Of a DNA stretch of 64,000 bases, positions 1 to 8,707 are shown piece by piece (position 1 is the stretch's first letter; each line of letters opens with the position of its first letter). This stretch comes from Arthrobacter sp. PsM3. Its GTDB lineage: Bacteria > Actinomycetota > Actinomycetes > Actinomycetales > Micrococcaceae. The notes beneath the pieces were generated by a model. The model worked only from the letters and a program-made list of their open reading frames with translations. It was not told the origin of the DNA and did no database searches. The stretch is taken from NCBI RefSeq assembly GCF_030433895.1, contig NZ_JARUXE010000008.1, positions 82,790 to 146,789 of the forward strand, read 5' to 3'. The translations under genes were made by a program, and so were the position numbers.

Positions 1-1166
1 CGCACGGATTCCAGGGCTTCGGCCAGGGCCGCTGCCTCGCGGTCGTCGGCTTCCCGGCCACGGACGTGTTCCAGGAACCCGCAGCAGATGGAGAGGTCGT
101 CCGCCGCCCCGGCGAGTTTGCTGCTGTAGCTGGTCTTGGCGGTGCTGCCGGCACCTTCCGGATCGAAAGCGAGCACGAGCGTGTCAGGGAACCGTGAGCG
201 CAGCCGCTCCATGGCCTGGGCCGGGCGCTGCGCGTCGGTCAGGGTGATCTGGCAGTAGGCGGCTTCCGCCCCCGCGAAATCGTCGGCGGAGAGCAGATCC
301 TCCAGTTTGCCGCGCAACACGGCCAGCGCCCGGGGCGCCTCCCACAGCACCTCGCGGACCTCGCCGATGCCGCCCGCCTCCACGTCCAGGAGCCAGCTGC
401 CTTTCCTATGCTGCGCTTCGGAGAAGGAGTAGGCGAGCGGCGAACCGGAATAGCGGACCGAGGGCGAGAGTTCCTGCCGGCCGTGCAGGTGGCCGAGCGC
501 TGTGTAGCCGAAGCCGTCGAAGAGGTCCAGCGGGACAGCGCCGACGCCGCCGATGCTGAGGTCCCGCTCGCTGTCGGAGCTGATCCCGCCGCTGGCGAAG
601 GTATGGGCCAGCACCACGGAATGGACCGTCCGGGTCCCGGAGCGGGCTGCAAGATCGGCGCGGATCCGTGCGGTGGCCGCCCGGGTCACCTCGAAATGGC
701 TGGCCGTGTCGACGCCGAGCTGTTCGGCCACGAGCCGCGGCTCCAGCCAGGGAATGCCGTAGATGGCCAGCACGGGTCCCGTCCCGCCGTCGGCGTCCGT
801 CCCGCCGTCGAGCGGGAACAGTACGGGCTGGTCCAGCTCGGCGAGCCGGGTGCGCAGGTGCACTCCCCCGCGCTCCAGCAGGCGGGACGCGAAGCCGAGC
901 CGGATGGCCGAGTCGTGGTTGCCGCTGGTCAGCACCACCTTGGCGCCGGCCCCGGTCAGGCCGACGAGGGCGTGGTCGAGGAGCCGGACGACGTCGACCC
1001 CCGGCAGGGCGCGGTCGTAGACGTCGCCGGCAATCAGGACGACGTCGACCGCCTCGTCCCGGACGAAGGTGACGAGCTGGTCGATGAACGCGCGCTGGGC
1101 GTCAAGCATCCCGACGCCGTGGAACGACCGGCCCAAATGCCAGTCCGAGGTGTGCAATAACCGCAT
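1..1166 (-). CDS. sbcD: Exonuclease SbcCD, subunit D (3' end cut by window edge)
   Basis: Metallophosphoesterase nuclease subunit of the SbcCD (Mre11-Rad50-like) complex that processes DNA hairpins and protein-blocked ends. About 388 codons are visible and the gene runs off the left edge. The protein opens MRLLHTSDWHLGRSFHG, followed by LIAGDVYDRALP, LTSGNHDSAIRLGF and LGHLHGRQ, which are the phosphoesterase motifs (DxH, GDxxD, GNHD, GHxH) in the right order. The ATG at 1166 lies six bases after TACCGT, so the transcript is probably leaderless. SbcC would be expected just outside the window. Function is firm by motif and order; the C-terminus cannot be seen. Confidence 0.93.
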   Translation of the reverse strand, partial: MRLLHTSDWHLGRSFHGVGMLDAQRAFIDQLVTFVRDEAVDVVLIAGDVYDRALPGVDVVRLLDHALVGLTGAGAKVVLTSGNHDSAIRLGFASRLLERGGVHLRTRLAELDQPVLFPLDGGTDADGGTGPVLAIYGIPWLEPRLVAEQLGVDTASHFEVTRAATARIRADLAARSGTRTVHSVVLAHTFASGGISSDSERDLSIGGVGAVPLDLFDGFGYTALGHLHGRQELSPSVRYSGSPLAYSFSEAQHRKGSWLLDVEAGGIGEVREVLWEAPRALAVLRGKLEDLLSADDFAGAEAAYCQITLTDAQRPAQAMERLRSRFPDTLVLAFDPEGAGSTAKTSYSSKLAGAADDLSICCGFLEHVRGREADDREAAALAEALESV

Positions 1167-1172
1167 GCTCCT

Positions 1173-1178
1173 ACGGTA
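1173..1178 (-). promoter_or_regulatory. -10 hexamer of sbcD, leaderless start
   Basis: TACCGT on the minus strand, six bases (AGGAGC) before the ATG at 1166. The AGGAG could also act as a Shine-Dalgarno, but the spacing matches the other leaderless starts in this window. No convincing -35. Confidence 0.5.
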
Positions 1179-1220
1179 TCGGCTGGCACCGACAGGATTG
1201 CGCCACCGCTCCGGAACAGC

Positions 1221-1281
1221 AACGCGGGGTCACTTACGGCCCATGCCGGGGCGCGGGATGGGCCGTAGGTGACCCCGCGTT
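1221..1281. repeat. Dispersed imperfect palindrome, copy 1
   Basis: Two 24-base arms (1221-1244 and 1258-1281) are complementary at 23 of 24 positions and enclose a 13-base loop. The left arm begins AACGCGGGGTCACTTACGGC and ends CCAT. The element lies between the sbcD start and the aquaporin stop. The same element recurs at 44484-44550 and 63735-63803. There is no T-run, so it does not look like an intrinsic terminator. Confidence 0.9.
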
Positions 1282-1318
1282 AGTAGGTCCGGGGTGCGGG
1301 GAGGGATCCGGGTGCGGA

Positions 1319-2281
1319 CTATTCCCCATGCCCGGGGCGTGTTCCGCGCCCTGCGCCTGCTCCGGGCCCAGCGTCGAAGAAGTCGCGGGCTTCGTCGCTG
1401 CCGGTGTCCGCCGGGGCGGAGACGCGTGCGTCCCCGCCGTCCGGTCCGGCGTCCGGTCCGTCGTCGTCCCCGGTCTCCGGCGCCGTGTCCGGCACGGGCA
1501 CGGTCACGGCGGCCGGCGCCGTCCGCGCGAAACCGCGGTAGACCAGTCCCGCGAGGGCCGCGCCCACGAGCGGGGCAACCCAGAAGAGCCACAGCTGCCC
1601 GAGCACGTCGGGGCTGCTGAAGAGCGCCGACGCCGTGGCGCGCGCCGGATTGAAGGGCGTGTTGCCGGGCGCCTGGCCGAACTGCAGCAGCACCGCCGTG
1701 GTGAGGCCGACGGCGAAGGGCGCCGCCAGCCGGGACGGGTTGCGGGCGGACGTGGTGCCCAGGTAGACGGCGACCAACAGGGCGGCGCCAAGCACCTCAA
1801 TGAGCAGCACACCGGCCATCGGGGCCTGGATGACGGAATGCTCGCCGAAACCTGCGGCCACCGTGTCGAAGGCGGTCCGGGTGTCGGTGATGTTGGGCAC
1901 GGTGCGCAGGAGACCGAAGAGCGTCACCGCGGCGAGCAGTGCGCCCACCAGCTGCGCGCCGACGTAGGCCGCCGCATCAGCAAGCCGGATGCGGCCCGCA
2001 ATGGCGTTTCCAGCCGTTACCGCGGGGTTGAAGTGGCCGCCGGAGAGGTACCCGAACGCCAGCATGGCCGCGGTGAGCGCCAGCCCCGCGGCGAGGGAAG
2101 CGGGGAGCGGGCTCGACTGCGGAATGGTGAACAGCGGGACGCCCAGGCCGGCGATCACCACGAAGAACGTCCCGAGTGCCTCGGCGGACAACCGGCCCAG
2201 CAGGCCGGGACGCGTCGGATCGTCGGAGGTGGAGGCCGGCTCAAGGACGGCCGGCTCGGGGGCTGGCGCACGCGTGTTCAT
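1319..2281 (-). CDS. MIP-family aquaporin / glycerol channel-like protein
   Basis: Membrane channel of the major intrinsic protein family, 320 residues. Both half-helix motifs are present: HFNPAV in the first half and PFNPAR in the second, and the Arg after the second NPA is the usual selectivity-filter residue. About six hydrophobic helices lie between residues 35 and 265. The last 50 residues are a Pro/Asp/Gly-rich tail longer than in typical aquaporins and probably cytoplasmic. The ATG at 2281 follows AAAGGAAT at Shine-Dalgarno distance, which decides this start over a longer open frame. Water versus glycerol specificity cannot be read with confidence. Confidence 0.85.
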   Translation of the reverse strand: MNTRAPAPEPAVLEPASTSDDPTRPGLLGRLSAEALGTFFVVIAGLGVPLFTIPQSSPLPASLAAGLALTAAMLAFGYLSGGHFNPAVTAGNAIAGRIRLADAAAYVGAQLVGALLAAVTLFGLLRTVPNITDTRTAFDTVAAGFGEHSVIQAPMAGVLLIEVLGAALLVAVYLGTTSARNPSRLAAPFAVGLTTAVLLQFGQAPGNTPFNPARATASALFSSPDVLGQLWLFWVAPLVGAALAGLVYRGFARTAPAAVTVPVPDTAPETGDDDGPDAGPDGGDARVSAPADTGSDEARDFFDAGPGAGAGRGTRPGHGE

Positions 2282-2352
2282 GTTCGGTATTCCTTTGCTG
2301 GGGGTCAGCGTGCAGTCTGCCAGCGGAGTCTGGACGTTGGCTGGACCCGGGC

Positions 2353-2721
2353 TCAGGGTCCCAGCGCGATCGCGGCCACGGCGCTGGTCCCCAGCACGAT
2401 GACCCCGGCGGCGGCCCAGCGCATGAGGGAGGCCGGGGCTGCGTAGGAGGAATCGCGGAGCTGGTGCACCCGGGCCAGGACGCAGAGGCACAGCACCCCG
2501 GTCGCGACCATCGCCGCCAGTGCGCAGACTCCCAGGTAGTCGGTGGTCCCGGCTCCTGCCCATCCGGCTGAGCCGCGCACGGGTGCGGACTGCGATCCTG
2601 CGACCGCCCAGCTGCGCCAAATCAGCAGGTCGGCCGCGAAAAGAGCCAGCAGGGTCCGGCCCCAGGACAGCGATGTCCGTTCCGGCTGCAGCCCGGGGTC
2701 CCGGACGGCGGCGGCGCTCAC
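2353..2721 (-). CDS. DUF202 family small membrane protein
   Basis: A 122-residue protein with three hydrophobic segments. The N-terminal half carries the DUF202 signature ([20 protein letters not shown]) followed by helices around residues 65-85 and 97-118. It starts at a GTG whose GTGA overlaps the stop of the upstream DUF202 gene, so the two are translationally coupled and probably form a heteromeric membrane pair. The molecular role of DUF202 proteins is not established. Family assignment is good. Confidence 0.75.
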   Translation of the reverse strand: MSAAAVRDPGLQPERTSLSWGRTLLALFAADLLIWRSWAVAGSQSAPVRGSAGWAGAGTTDYLGVCALAAMVATGVLCLCVLARVHQLRDSSYAAPASLMRWAAAGVIVLGTSAVAAIALGP

Positions 2722-3074
2722 CGCGCGACCAGGAGCAGCACGGCCAGGACAAACGCCGCGGCCGTCACCCCGATGGTCATCACCAGCATCACCCCGGAAA
2801 ACGGCAGCTCGCGGTTGTTGCGCATGGCCGCCTCCATCTGACCCCAGCGGCGGTAGGCCAGGCCGGCCAGGACGGCACCGATGACCGCCAGTGCGACGCA
2901 CATGGCGATCCGCAGCGGGGCGGGAGCGATGTCCGGGAACAGCTGGTCGATGCCAAGGGCCCCCACGATCAGGGCGAGGGAAGTCCGGATCCAGGCCAGG
3001 AACGTCGTTTCGTTGGCGAGCGAGAACCGGTAGTCGGGCGTGGATCCGGTCTTCCGCCATGCTGGTTCGCGCAT
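2718..3074 (-). CDS. YidH/DUF202 family membrane protein
   Basis: A 118-residue protein with the DUF202 core: DYRFSLANETTFLAWIRTSLALI, then three membrane segments (about residues 30-48, 55-75 and 95-117). NExTFLAWIRTSLAL is the family hallmark. It is first in a two-gene operon, overlapping the second DUF202 gene by four bases (GTGA). The gene is divergent from the ADP-ribosylglycohydrolase, with 70 bases between start codons. I see no clear -10 hexamer at leaderless distance. Function unknown. Confidence 0.8.
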   Translation of the reverse strand: MREPAWRKTGSTPDYRFSLANETTFLAWIRTSLALIVGALGIDQLFPDIAPAPLRIAMCVALAVIGAVLAGLAYRRWGQMEAAMRNNRELPFSGVMLVMTIGVTAAAFVLAVLLLVAR

Positions 3075-3130
3075 TGGTCGCCTGCTGTCCCGGTCTTGAC
3101 TTGTGCACCGGCGCCGACATGGGGCCGGGG

Positions 3131-3136
3131 TAAAAT
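3131..3136 (+). promoter_or_regulatory. -10 hexamer before the ADP-ribosylglycohydrolase gene
   Basis: TAAAAT eight bases before the ATG at 3145, with no Shine-Dalgarno between them. This is compatible with a leaderless or nearly leaderless transcript. A TTGACT lies at 3096-3101 but its 29-base spacing is too long for a standard -35. Confidence 0.5.
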
Positions 3137-3144
3137 TCTAACTA

Positions 3145-4275
3145 ATGAGCAACGAGCCCGCCATCACCCCAGCACCGGCACCAGCCCCCTCGCACGAATC
3201 CCGGATCCACGGATGCCTGCTGGGCGGCGCGCTCGGTGATTCGCTGGGATACGCGGTCGAATTCGACGAGATCTCCACCATCCGCGTGAAGTTCGGCCCG
3301 GAAGGGCTGCAGGATTTTTCAGCGCTCGACGGCGGCAGCCACTTCTCCGACGACACGCAGCTCACGCTGTACACCGTGGACGGGCTGCTGGAGGCGCTGG
3401 AGTGGGCCAACTCGGGCGTGGGCGCGGACACCAACGCGTGCCTGTGGCTCGCCTACCTGCGCTGGCTCGGCACCCAGGGCGTGCCGGTTCCGGAGGCGGC
3501 GCCGTTCCAGCCGCCCCGCTGGATCGATTCCCATGAGGTCCTCAGGCACCGCCGCGCGCCGGGGAACGCCTGCCTGAGCGGACTGGCCACCGGGGAGATG
3601 GGAACCTTCTACCGTCCGGTCAACCCGGACTCCAAGGGTTGCGGCACGGTGATGCGCTCAGCGCCGTTCGGCCTGGTCCCCTACATCGAGGCCGGCGCCG
3701 TCTATAAGATCAGCGCGGACGCGGCCTCGCTGACCCACGGGCACCCCGCGGCCCGGCAGAGCGCCGGGGTGTTCAGCCTCGTCATCCATGCCCTGACCGC
3801 CGGACGCGGCCTGCGCGAAGCAGCACAGTTCGCGCTCGGGGAACTGGACGCAGGCCACCTGCGCAAGGGCGAAGTTCCCGACCCGGACCTCGTGGCGCGG
3901 CTTGAGGCGGCGTTGCGCCTCGGCGGCGCGGGAGAACGGCTGGGCCCCGAGGAACTGGTCCGGGAACTCGGCGAAGGCTGGGTGGCCGAGGAGGCTCTCG
4001 CCGTCGCACTGTATGCGGTCCTCGCCACGGCGCCGGATCCGGCCGCCGGTCATCGGGCGGCGGCCGCCGGTCATCCCGAGGCCCACTTCCGCGCGGCGAT
4101 CGCGCTCGCGGTGAACCACAGCGGCGACAGCGATTCCACGGCGTCCATTGCCGGCAACATCCTGGGCACGTTCTACGGTGAGGACTGCCTTCCGGCGCAG
4201 TGGCTCGCCGCGCTCGAGGCCCCGGAGGTCATCCGGGGCATGGCGTCGCGGCTGGCGGCCGTCACCGGCGCCTGA
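3145..4275 (+). CDS. ADP-ribosylglycohydrolase family protein
   Basis: A 376-residue protein of the DraG/ARH fold, which removes ADP-ribose from proteins or small molecules using two metal ions. The N-terminal GCLLGGALGDSLG, the HFSDDTQLTL metal motif at about residue 70, and the C-terminal NHSGDSDSTASIAGNILG motif are all intact, so the enzyme should be active. Length is typical. No ADP-ribosyltransferase partner or toxin is encoded nearby, so the substrate cannot be inferred. The first 15 residues are Ala/Pro-rich. The start is placed just after TAAAAT. Confidence 0.88.
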   Translation: MSNEPAITPAPAPAPSHESRIHGCLLGGALGDSLGYAVEFDEISTIRVKFGPEGLQDFSALDGGSHFSDDTQLTLYTVDGLLEALEWANSGVGADTNACLWLAYLRWLGTQGVPVPEAAPFQPPRWIDSHEVLRHRRAPGNACLSGLATGEMGTFYRPVNPDSKGCGTVMRSAPFGLVPYIEAGAVYKISADAASLTHGHPAARQSAGVFSLVIHALTAGRGLREAAQFALGELDAGHLRKGEVPDPDLVARLEAALRLGGAGERLGPEELVRELGEGWVAEEALAVALYAVLATAPDPAAGHRAAAAGHPEAHFRAAIALAVNHSGDSDSTASIAGNILGTFYGEDCLPAQWLAALEAPEVIRGMASRLAAVTGA

Positions 4276-4336
4276 CCCTGCCCCTGAAGACCCTGCCTCT
4301 GCACGCGGCGGCTATCCCGGTGCCGTGGGGGCCGGC

Positions 4337-4885
4337 TCAGGCGCGGCGGAGTGAAATATTGTTGCAGGCCTCGCACACGTCCTCGGGGATCAGGCCGCGG
4401 CGCTGCAGGAAGCCGAAGACGGCGCAGCCAAGGCAGAAGCCGGCGAACGCCTCAAGGGAAGCAGCCACAACCAGGACGGCAAGCAGGATCCAGGCGGCCG
4501 GCGCCAGCCCCGCGGCCAGCAGCACGGCGGCCGTCGTCGACAGTGCAGCTCCGATGCCCTGCGCGAAGCGCTTCGGCGGCCCCGGCACCAGCCGGGTCTT
4601 CCCCAGCCTCGGCGTCAGCACCTTGACGGACAGCTGGGCCAGCGGCGAGATCCGCGGGCCGAACAGCACACGCAGCCAGAACCCCGCGGCAATGACTGCC
4701 AGGCCCCAGCCGAAACCGGTCAGCAGCGTCGCCACGGACAACAGCACCACCAGGGCCGCCGTGACGCGGGCCGCATACTCGTTGACCGGGTTCGGGAACG
4801 CGAAGACCGCGCGCCAGCCGCGTCCGTCCTGCGGGGCAGTTGCGGGTGCCGGAGCCGCGGAGGGGGCCGTGCTCAGTTTGCTCAT
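4337..4885 (-). CDS. DUF4395 domain membrane protein
   Basis: A 182-residue integral membrane protein. FPNPVNEYAARVTAA near residue 31 is the DUF4395 opening, followed by four hydrophobic segments and the pairs FCLGC (about residue 149) and CEAC (about residue 171). The Cys pairs suggest metal or redox chemistry at the membrane face, but no function is established for the family. The ATG at 4885 follows TAGCCT by six bases (leaderless). It is convergent with the ADP-ribosylglycohydrolase, with only 61 bases and no obvious terminator between them. Confidence 0.78.
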   Translation of the reverse strand: MSKLSTAPSAAPAPATAPQDGRGWRAVFAFPNPVNEYAARVTAALVVLLSVATLLTGFGWGLAVIAAGFWLRVLFGPRISPLAQLSVKVLTPRLGKTRLVPGPPKRFAQGIGAALSTTAAVLLAAGLAPAAWILLAVLVVAASLEAFAGFCLGCAVFGFLQRRGLIPEDVCEACNNISLRRA

Positions 4886-4891
4886 TGTTCA

Positions 4892-4897
4892 AGGCTA
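4892..4897 (-). promoter_or_regulatory. -10 hexamer of the DUF4395 gene, leaderless start
   Basis: TAGCCT on the minus strand, then six bases (TGAACA) and the ATG at 4885. No Shine-Dalgarno fits in the gap. Confidence 0.55.
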
Positions 4898-4966
4898 GGA
4901 GCAGGGCCGCCCCGGGGGAAATGTTTGTTGCGCCGCATGACCGCGGAACCCCTGCACCGGCCGGGT

Positions 4967-5986
4967 TCAGGCAATCGCGGCGGAGGCGATGTGGCCGCCC
5001 ACCATCTGCAGGAATTCGCCCTCGGAAAGGACCTCGATCCGCTGCCCCCGGTCGTGCAGCTCCAGCACGCGCCGGGCCTTGCCGGTGAGCCGGCCGGAGC
5101 GCAGGTCGGCGGCCACGAACCCGTCGCCCACCACCAGGACGGTCGTGCGGGCCGTAACCCGGCTCTCCGGCCGGGCGCCGAACTCGGCGGAACGGATCTT
5201 CGCCTCGGGCCGGGGCATCACGAGCTCGCCGGTAAACACAACGGTCTGGCCGAACAGCGGATGGCCGGGCTCGGCCAAGGCGTTCGGCAGCGGGTTGGCC
5301 CCCTCCTCCGGCCAGCCGGGCTGGTAGGCGCGGACCGGCGTCACGGCGGCTCCTCCCCCGGCGAGTGCGTCCAGGGCTGACTGGCTGGCCTTGGAGAGCG
5401 GATCGCGCAACGGGTCAAAGGCCTGCTGGCGGGACACCGCCAGGCCCAGCGACAGGTACAGCTCAGCGATGCTGCCGGCGCCGTTGCGCGCGGCGATGTC
5501 AATCAGGATCCCGGCGCAGGCCCGCGCATCCTCGGCGGCGTCGTGATGGTTGACCAGCGGGACACCGGCTTCCTCGGCCGCGTAGGGCAGGGAATTGGAC
5601 ACGAGCGAGTAGCAGCGGCGGGCGAGCATCACCGTGCAGACGTAGTCGTAGGCCGGGCCGGGCAGGCCGGAGACCTCGAGTCCGGAACGGATCACACCGA
5701 GGTCGAAGGCGGCATTGTGGGCGGCCAGCACGTCGCCGCCGATGAAGGCGCCGATCTCCGGGAAGAGTTCACCGAAGCGGGGCAGCCCGGCCACCTGCTC
5801 GGGCCGGATTCCGTGGATCCGGACGTTGTGGTGGTCGAAGCGGTCGTGGTTTTCCGGCGGCCGCATCAGCCAGGAGGCTTCCTCGACCACAACGCCGCCG
5901 CGGACCTTGCTCAGCCCAACAGCGCACGGTGAACCGCGGAAGCCGTTCGCGGTCTCAAAGTCGATCGCCGTAAAGTCCAAACCCAC
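4967..5986 (-). CDS. DEDDh 3'-5' exonuclease with C-terminal BRCT domain
   Basis: A 339-residue protein resembling the DNA polymerase III epsilon exonuclease fold fused to BRCT. Exo I DFTAIDFETAN (residues 4-14), Exo II AHNAAFD (about 90) and Exo III HHDAAEDARA (about 147) supply the DEDDh catalytic set. A linker covers about residues 180-235, then GQTVVFTGELVMPRPEA and the following 90 residues form the BRCT domain. The family probably acts in DNA repair; the specific substrate is unknown. The GTG at 5986 follows TAAAGT by six bases, so the mRNA is likely leaderless. Divergent from the DedA gene. Confidence 0.87.
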   Translation of the reverse strand: MGLDFTAIDFETANGFRGSPCAVGLSKVRGGVVVEEASWLMRPPENHDRFDHHNVRIHGIRPEQVAGLPRFGELFPEIGAFIGGDVLAAHNAAFDLGVIRSGLEVSGLPGPAYDYVCTVMLARRCYSLVSNSLPYAAEEAGVPLVNHHDAAEDARACAGILIDIAARNGAGSIAELYLSLGLAVSRQQAFDPLRDPLSKASQSALDALAGGGAAVTPVRAYQPGWPEEGANPLPNALAEPGHPLFGQTVVFTGELVMPRPEAKIRSAEFGARPESRVTARTTVLVVGDGFVAADLRSGRLTGKARRVLELHDRGQRIEVLSEGEFLQMVGGHIASAAIA

Positions 5987-5992
5987 GCTCCA

Positions 5993-5998
5993 ACTTTA
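5993..5998 (-). promoter_or_regulatory. -10 hexamer of the exonuclease-BRCT gene, leaderless start
   Basis: TAAAGT, six bases (TGGAGC), then GTG at 5986 on the minus strand. The GGAG in the gap is too close to the start to be a normal Shine-Dalgarno. Confidence 0.55.
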
Positions 5999-6096
5999 GC
6001 GCCGGATTCCGGCCCGGCCCGCACAGGCCGCGCCCGCGCCGCGGATTGCACCTTGGTGGCGCCACCGGCCGGGAGCGCCCGACGGCGGCCGTCAAG

Positions 6097-6102
6097 TACC
6101 CT
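6097..6102 (+). promoter_or_regulatory. -10 hexamer of the DedA gene, leaderless start
   Basis: TACCCT, six bases (TGACAG), then GTG at 6109. No ribosome-binding site is possible in the gap. Confidence 0.55.
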
Positions 6103-6108
6103 TGACAG

Positions 6109-6891
6109 GTGAACCTTTTAGCTCTGAGTGACTTCGCCGTGTCCACGATCGGCGGCGCGGGCCCGGTACAGCCGCAGCTGGCCTCATTCCTGCCCGACTG
6201 GCTGAACCCCCAGGTCTTCCTGGCCAACCCCGCCCTCGCGCCCTGGGTTGTGCTGCTGGTCTGCGGCATTATCTTCGCCGAGACCGGCCTGCTGATCGGC
6301 TTCTTCCTGCCGGGCGACTCGATGCTGTTCACGGCCGGGCTCCTGGTGGCCACCGGAACCATCAAGGTGAACATCTGGCTGCTGGTCATGCTGGTCATCG
6401 TCGCGGCGATCATCGGGAACCAGGTCGGCTACCTGATCGGGTCCAAGGCCGGCCCGGCCATCTTCAACAAGCCCAATTCCAAGCTCTTCAAGCGCGAAAA
6501 CGTCGAAAGTGCCCACGCGTTCTTCGAGAAGCACGGCGGCAAGGCGCTGATCCTGGCCCGTTTTGTGCCGATCATCCGGACCTTTGTCCCCGTGATCGTG
6601 GGCGTCGCCCAGATGAGCAAGCGCAAGTTCTTTGTGTTCAACGTCATCGGCGCCGTGCTGTGGGGCGGCGGGGTGACCCTGCTGGGCTACTTCCTCGGCG
6701 ACACCTTCCCGTGGGTCCGCGAAAACCTGGACATCATCTTCATCGCGATCGTCCTGGTCTCGGTGATCCCGATCGGCATTGAGGTCATCCGCGGCGTCAT
6801 CGCCAAGCGCCAGGCGGAAAAGTACGGCACGGGCCTCGTCGAGGAGTTCATCGAGGAGCACGAGCCCGAAGAGGAACGCAAGACGCCGTAG
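6109..6891 (+). CDS. DedA family membrane protein (SNARE-associated / VTT domain)
   Basis: A 260-residue DedA protein. The family functions in undecaprenyl-phosphate or phospholipid translocation and membrane homeostasis. Hydrophobic segments lie at about residues 42-62, 68-85, 92-112, 178-197 and 209-230. Family motifs seen are FAETGLLIGFFLPGDS, ARFVPIIRTFVPVIVG (the R...P re-entrant motif) and FNVIGAVLWGGG. The charged C-terminal tail (EEFIEEHEPEEERK) is cytoplasmic. The GTG at 6109 follows TACCCT with no room for a Shine-Dalgarno. A strong intrinsic terminator follows. Substrate not inferable. Confidence 0.9.
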   Translation: MNLLALSDFAVSTIGGAGPVQPQLASFLPDWLNPQVFLANPALAPWVVLLVCGIIFAETGLLIGFFLPGDSMLFTAGLLVATGTIKVNIWLLVMLVIVAAIIGNQVGYLIGSKAGPAIFNKPNSKLFKRENVESAHAFFEKHGGKALILARFVPIIRTFVPVIVGVAQMSKRKFFVFNVIGAVLWGGGVTLLGYFLGDTFPWVRENLDIIFIAIVLVSVIPIGIEVIRGVIAKRQAEKYGTGLVEEFIEEHEPEEERKTP

Positions 6892-6941
6892 CTCCCGTTC
6901 CGGGCAGGCAACCCGGCAGGCGCTCCGGAGAAATGGCGCAG

Positions 6942-6978
6942 AGGATGGCGCCCCACTGTGTGGGGCGCCATCCTTTTT
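6942..6978 (+). terminator. Intrinsic terminator after the DedA gene
   Basis: Perfect 15-bp stem (AGGATGGCGCCCCAC / GTGGGGCGCCATCCT), three-base loop, then TTTT. A degenerate echo of the right arm (GGTGCCATCCTCTTT) follows at about 6981. Confidence 0.92.
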
Positions 6979-7120
6979 GTGGGTGCCATCCTCTTTAAGG
7001 GTTACGGGACAGGGGCTCCGCCCGTCAGATGCGGTCCGGGGGCACTTCGACACGGACACGACGAGGACACCGCACCGAAAGCGCCGGAATCGTGTCCAAA
7101 GGCGCCCCGGACGGCGACAC

Positions 7121-7851
7121 CTACCTTCCGGAGAGTGCCTCCACAATCGCCGGGAGCAGCGCCCGGAACGCGTGCCCGCGGTGGCTGATGGCGTTCTTCT
7201 CCTCGGGACTGAGCTCGGCGCAGCTGCGGTCCAGCCCGCTGGGCTGCAGCACCGGGTCGTAACCGAAGCCGCCAGCCCCGCGCGGTTCGCGCAGCAGCGT
7301 CCCTTCCAGCTGTCCGTACTCCACAACTTCCCGGCCCTCCCCCGGGCCGGAACCTGCGCCGGAACCGGGAACGGCCAGCGCCGCGGCGCAGACAAACGCG
7401 GCGCCGCGGTACTCGTCGGGAACGTCGGCCAGCTGGTCCAGCAGCAGCCGCAGGTTGGCGGCGTCATCCCCGTGGCGTCCGGCCCAGCGGGCCGAGAAGA
7501 TCCCGGGCGCCCCGCCCAGCACATCGACCGCGAGCCCGGAGTCGTCGGCGATCGCCACGAGCCCGGTCGCCTGCGCCACCGCGCGTGCCTTGAGCAGCGA
7601 GTTCTCGGCGAAGGTCACACCGGTTTCGGCGACGTCGGGAGCGCCGACGGCGCCCGCATCCACCACCTGGCTGTCGACATCTAGGCCGGGAACCTGCCCG
7701 CGCAGCAGCTCACGGAGTTCCCGGAGCTTGCCCTGGTTGTGCGTGGCGAGAACCAGCACGGGCGCGGCGCCGTGCCGTCCCGTTTTTTGCTGTGATGCGT
7801 TCGGCTGCGCCGGGTCCGGCCGGGATGCGCCATGCTGTGACGCGCCGCCTG

Positions 7852-7855
<4 letters not shown>
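7121..7855 (-). CDS. rdgB: Non-canonical purine NTP pyrophosphatase (RdgB/HAM1)
   Basis: Hydrolyses dITP, dXTP and similar nucleotides to monophosphates, keeping deaminated purines out of DNA. The protein has 244 residues. [18 protein letters not shown] (about 33-50), [41 protein letters not shown] and GFGYDPVL are the family motifs in order, ending with [11 protein letters not shown]. The N-terminal 30 residues are a Gln/Ala/Pro-rich extension missing in the core family. Translation probably starts at the GTG at 7855, whose GTGA overlaps the rph stop. Last gene of murI-MBL-rph-rdgB. Confidence 0.95.
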
Positions 7856-8610
<755 letters not shown>

Positions 8611-8616
8611 GCCCCT

Positions 8617-8622
8617 AGCTTA
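8617..8622 (-). promoter_or_regulatory. -10 hexamer of rph, leaderless start
   Basis: TAAGCT, six bases (AGGGGC), then ATG at 8610 on the minus strand. The AGGGG would be only a base from the start, so leaderless initiation is more likely. Confidence 0.55.
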
Positions 8623-8642
8623 TCGACCCGCACCGGACCAGC

Positions 8643-8678
8643 CCGGCACGTCCGGCACGTCCGGCACGTCCGGCCCGT
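8643..8678. repeat. 9-bp tandem repeat between rph and the MBL gene
   Basis: Four head-to-tail units of CCGGCACGT (the last is CCGGCCCGT). Non-coding, lying just upstream of the rph promoter. Likely a variable-number microrepeat. Confidence 0.85.
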
Positions 8679-8707
8679 CCGGCCGCACCGGGACCGAAGG
8701 GTTCCGC

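Noticed and set aside
1328..2446. 372-codon plus-strand frame across the aquaporin region
   Set aside because: The aquaporin on the other strand has both NPA motifs; the plus frame is Gly/Arg/Ala-rich with no domain.
3145..4275. ADP-ribosylglycohydrolase as an antitoxin
   Set aside because: No ADP-ribosyltransferase toxin gene is adjacent; the neighbours are DUF202 and DUF4395 membrane proteins.
8643..8678. Short tandem repeats as a CRISPR array
   Set aside because: Units are nine bases with no spacers.
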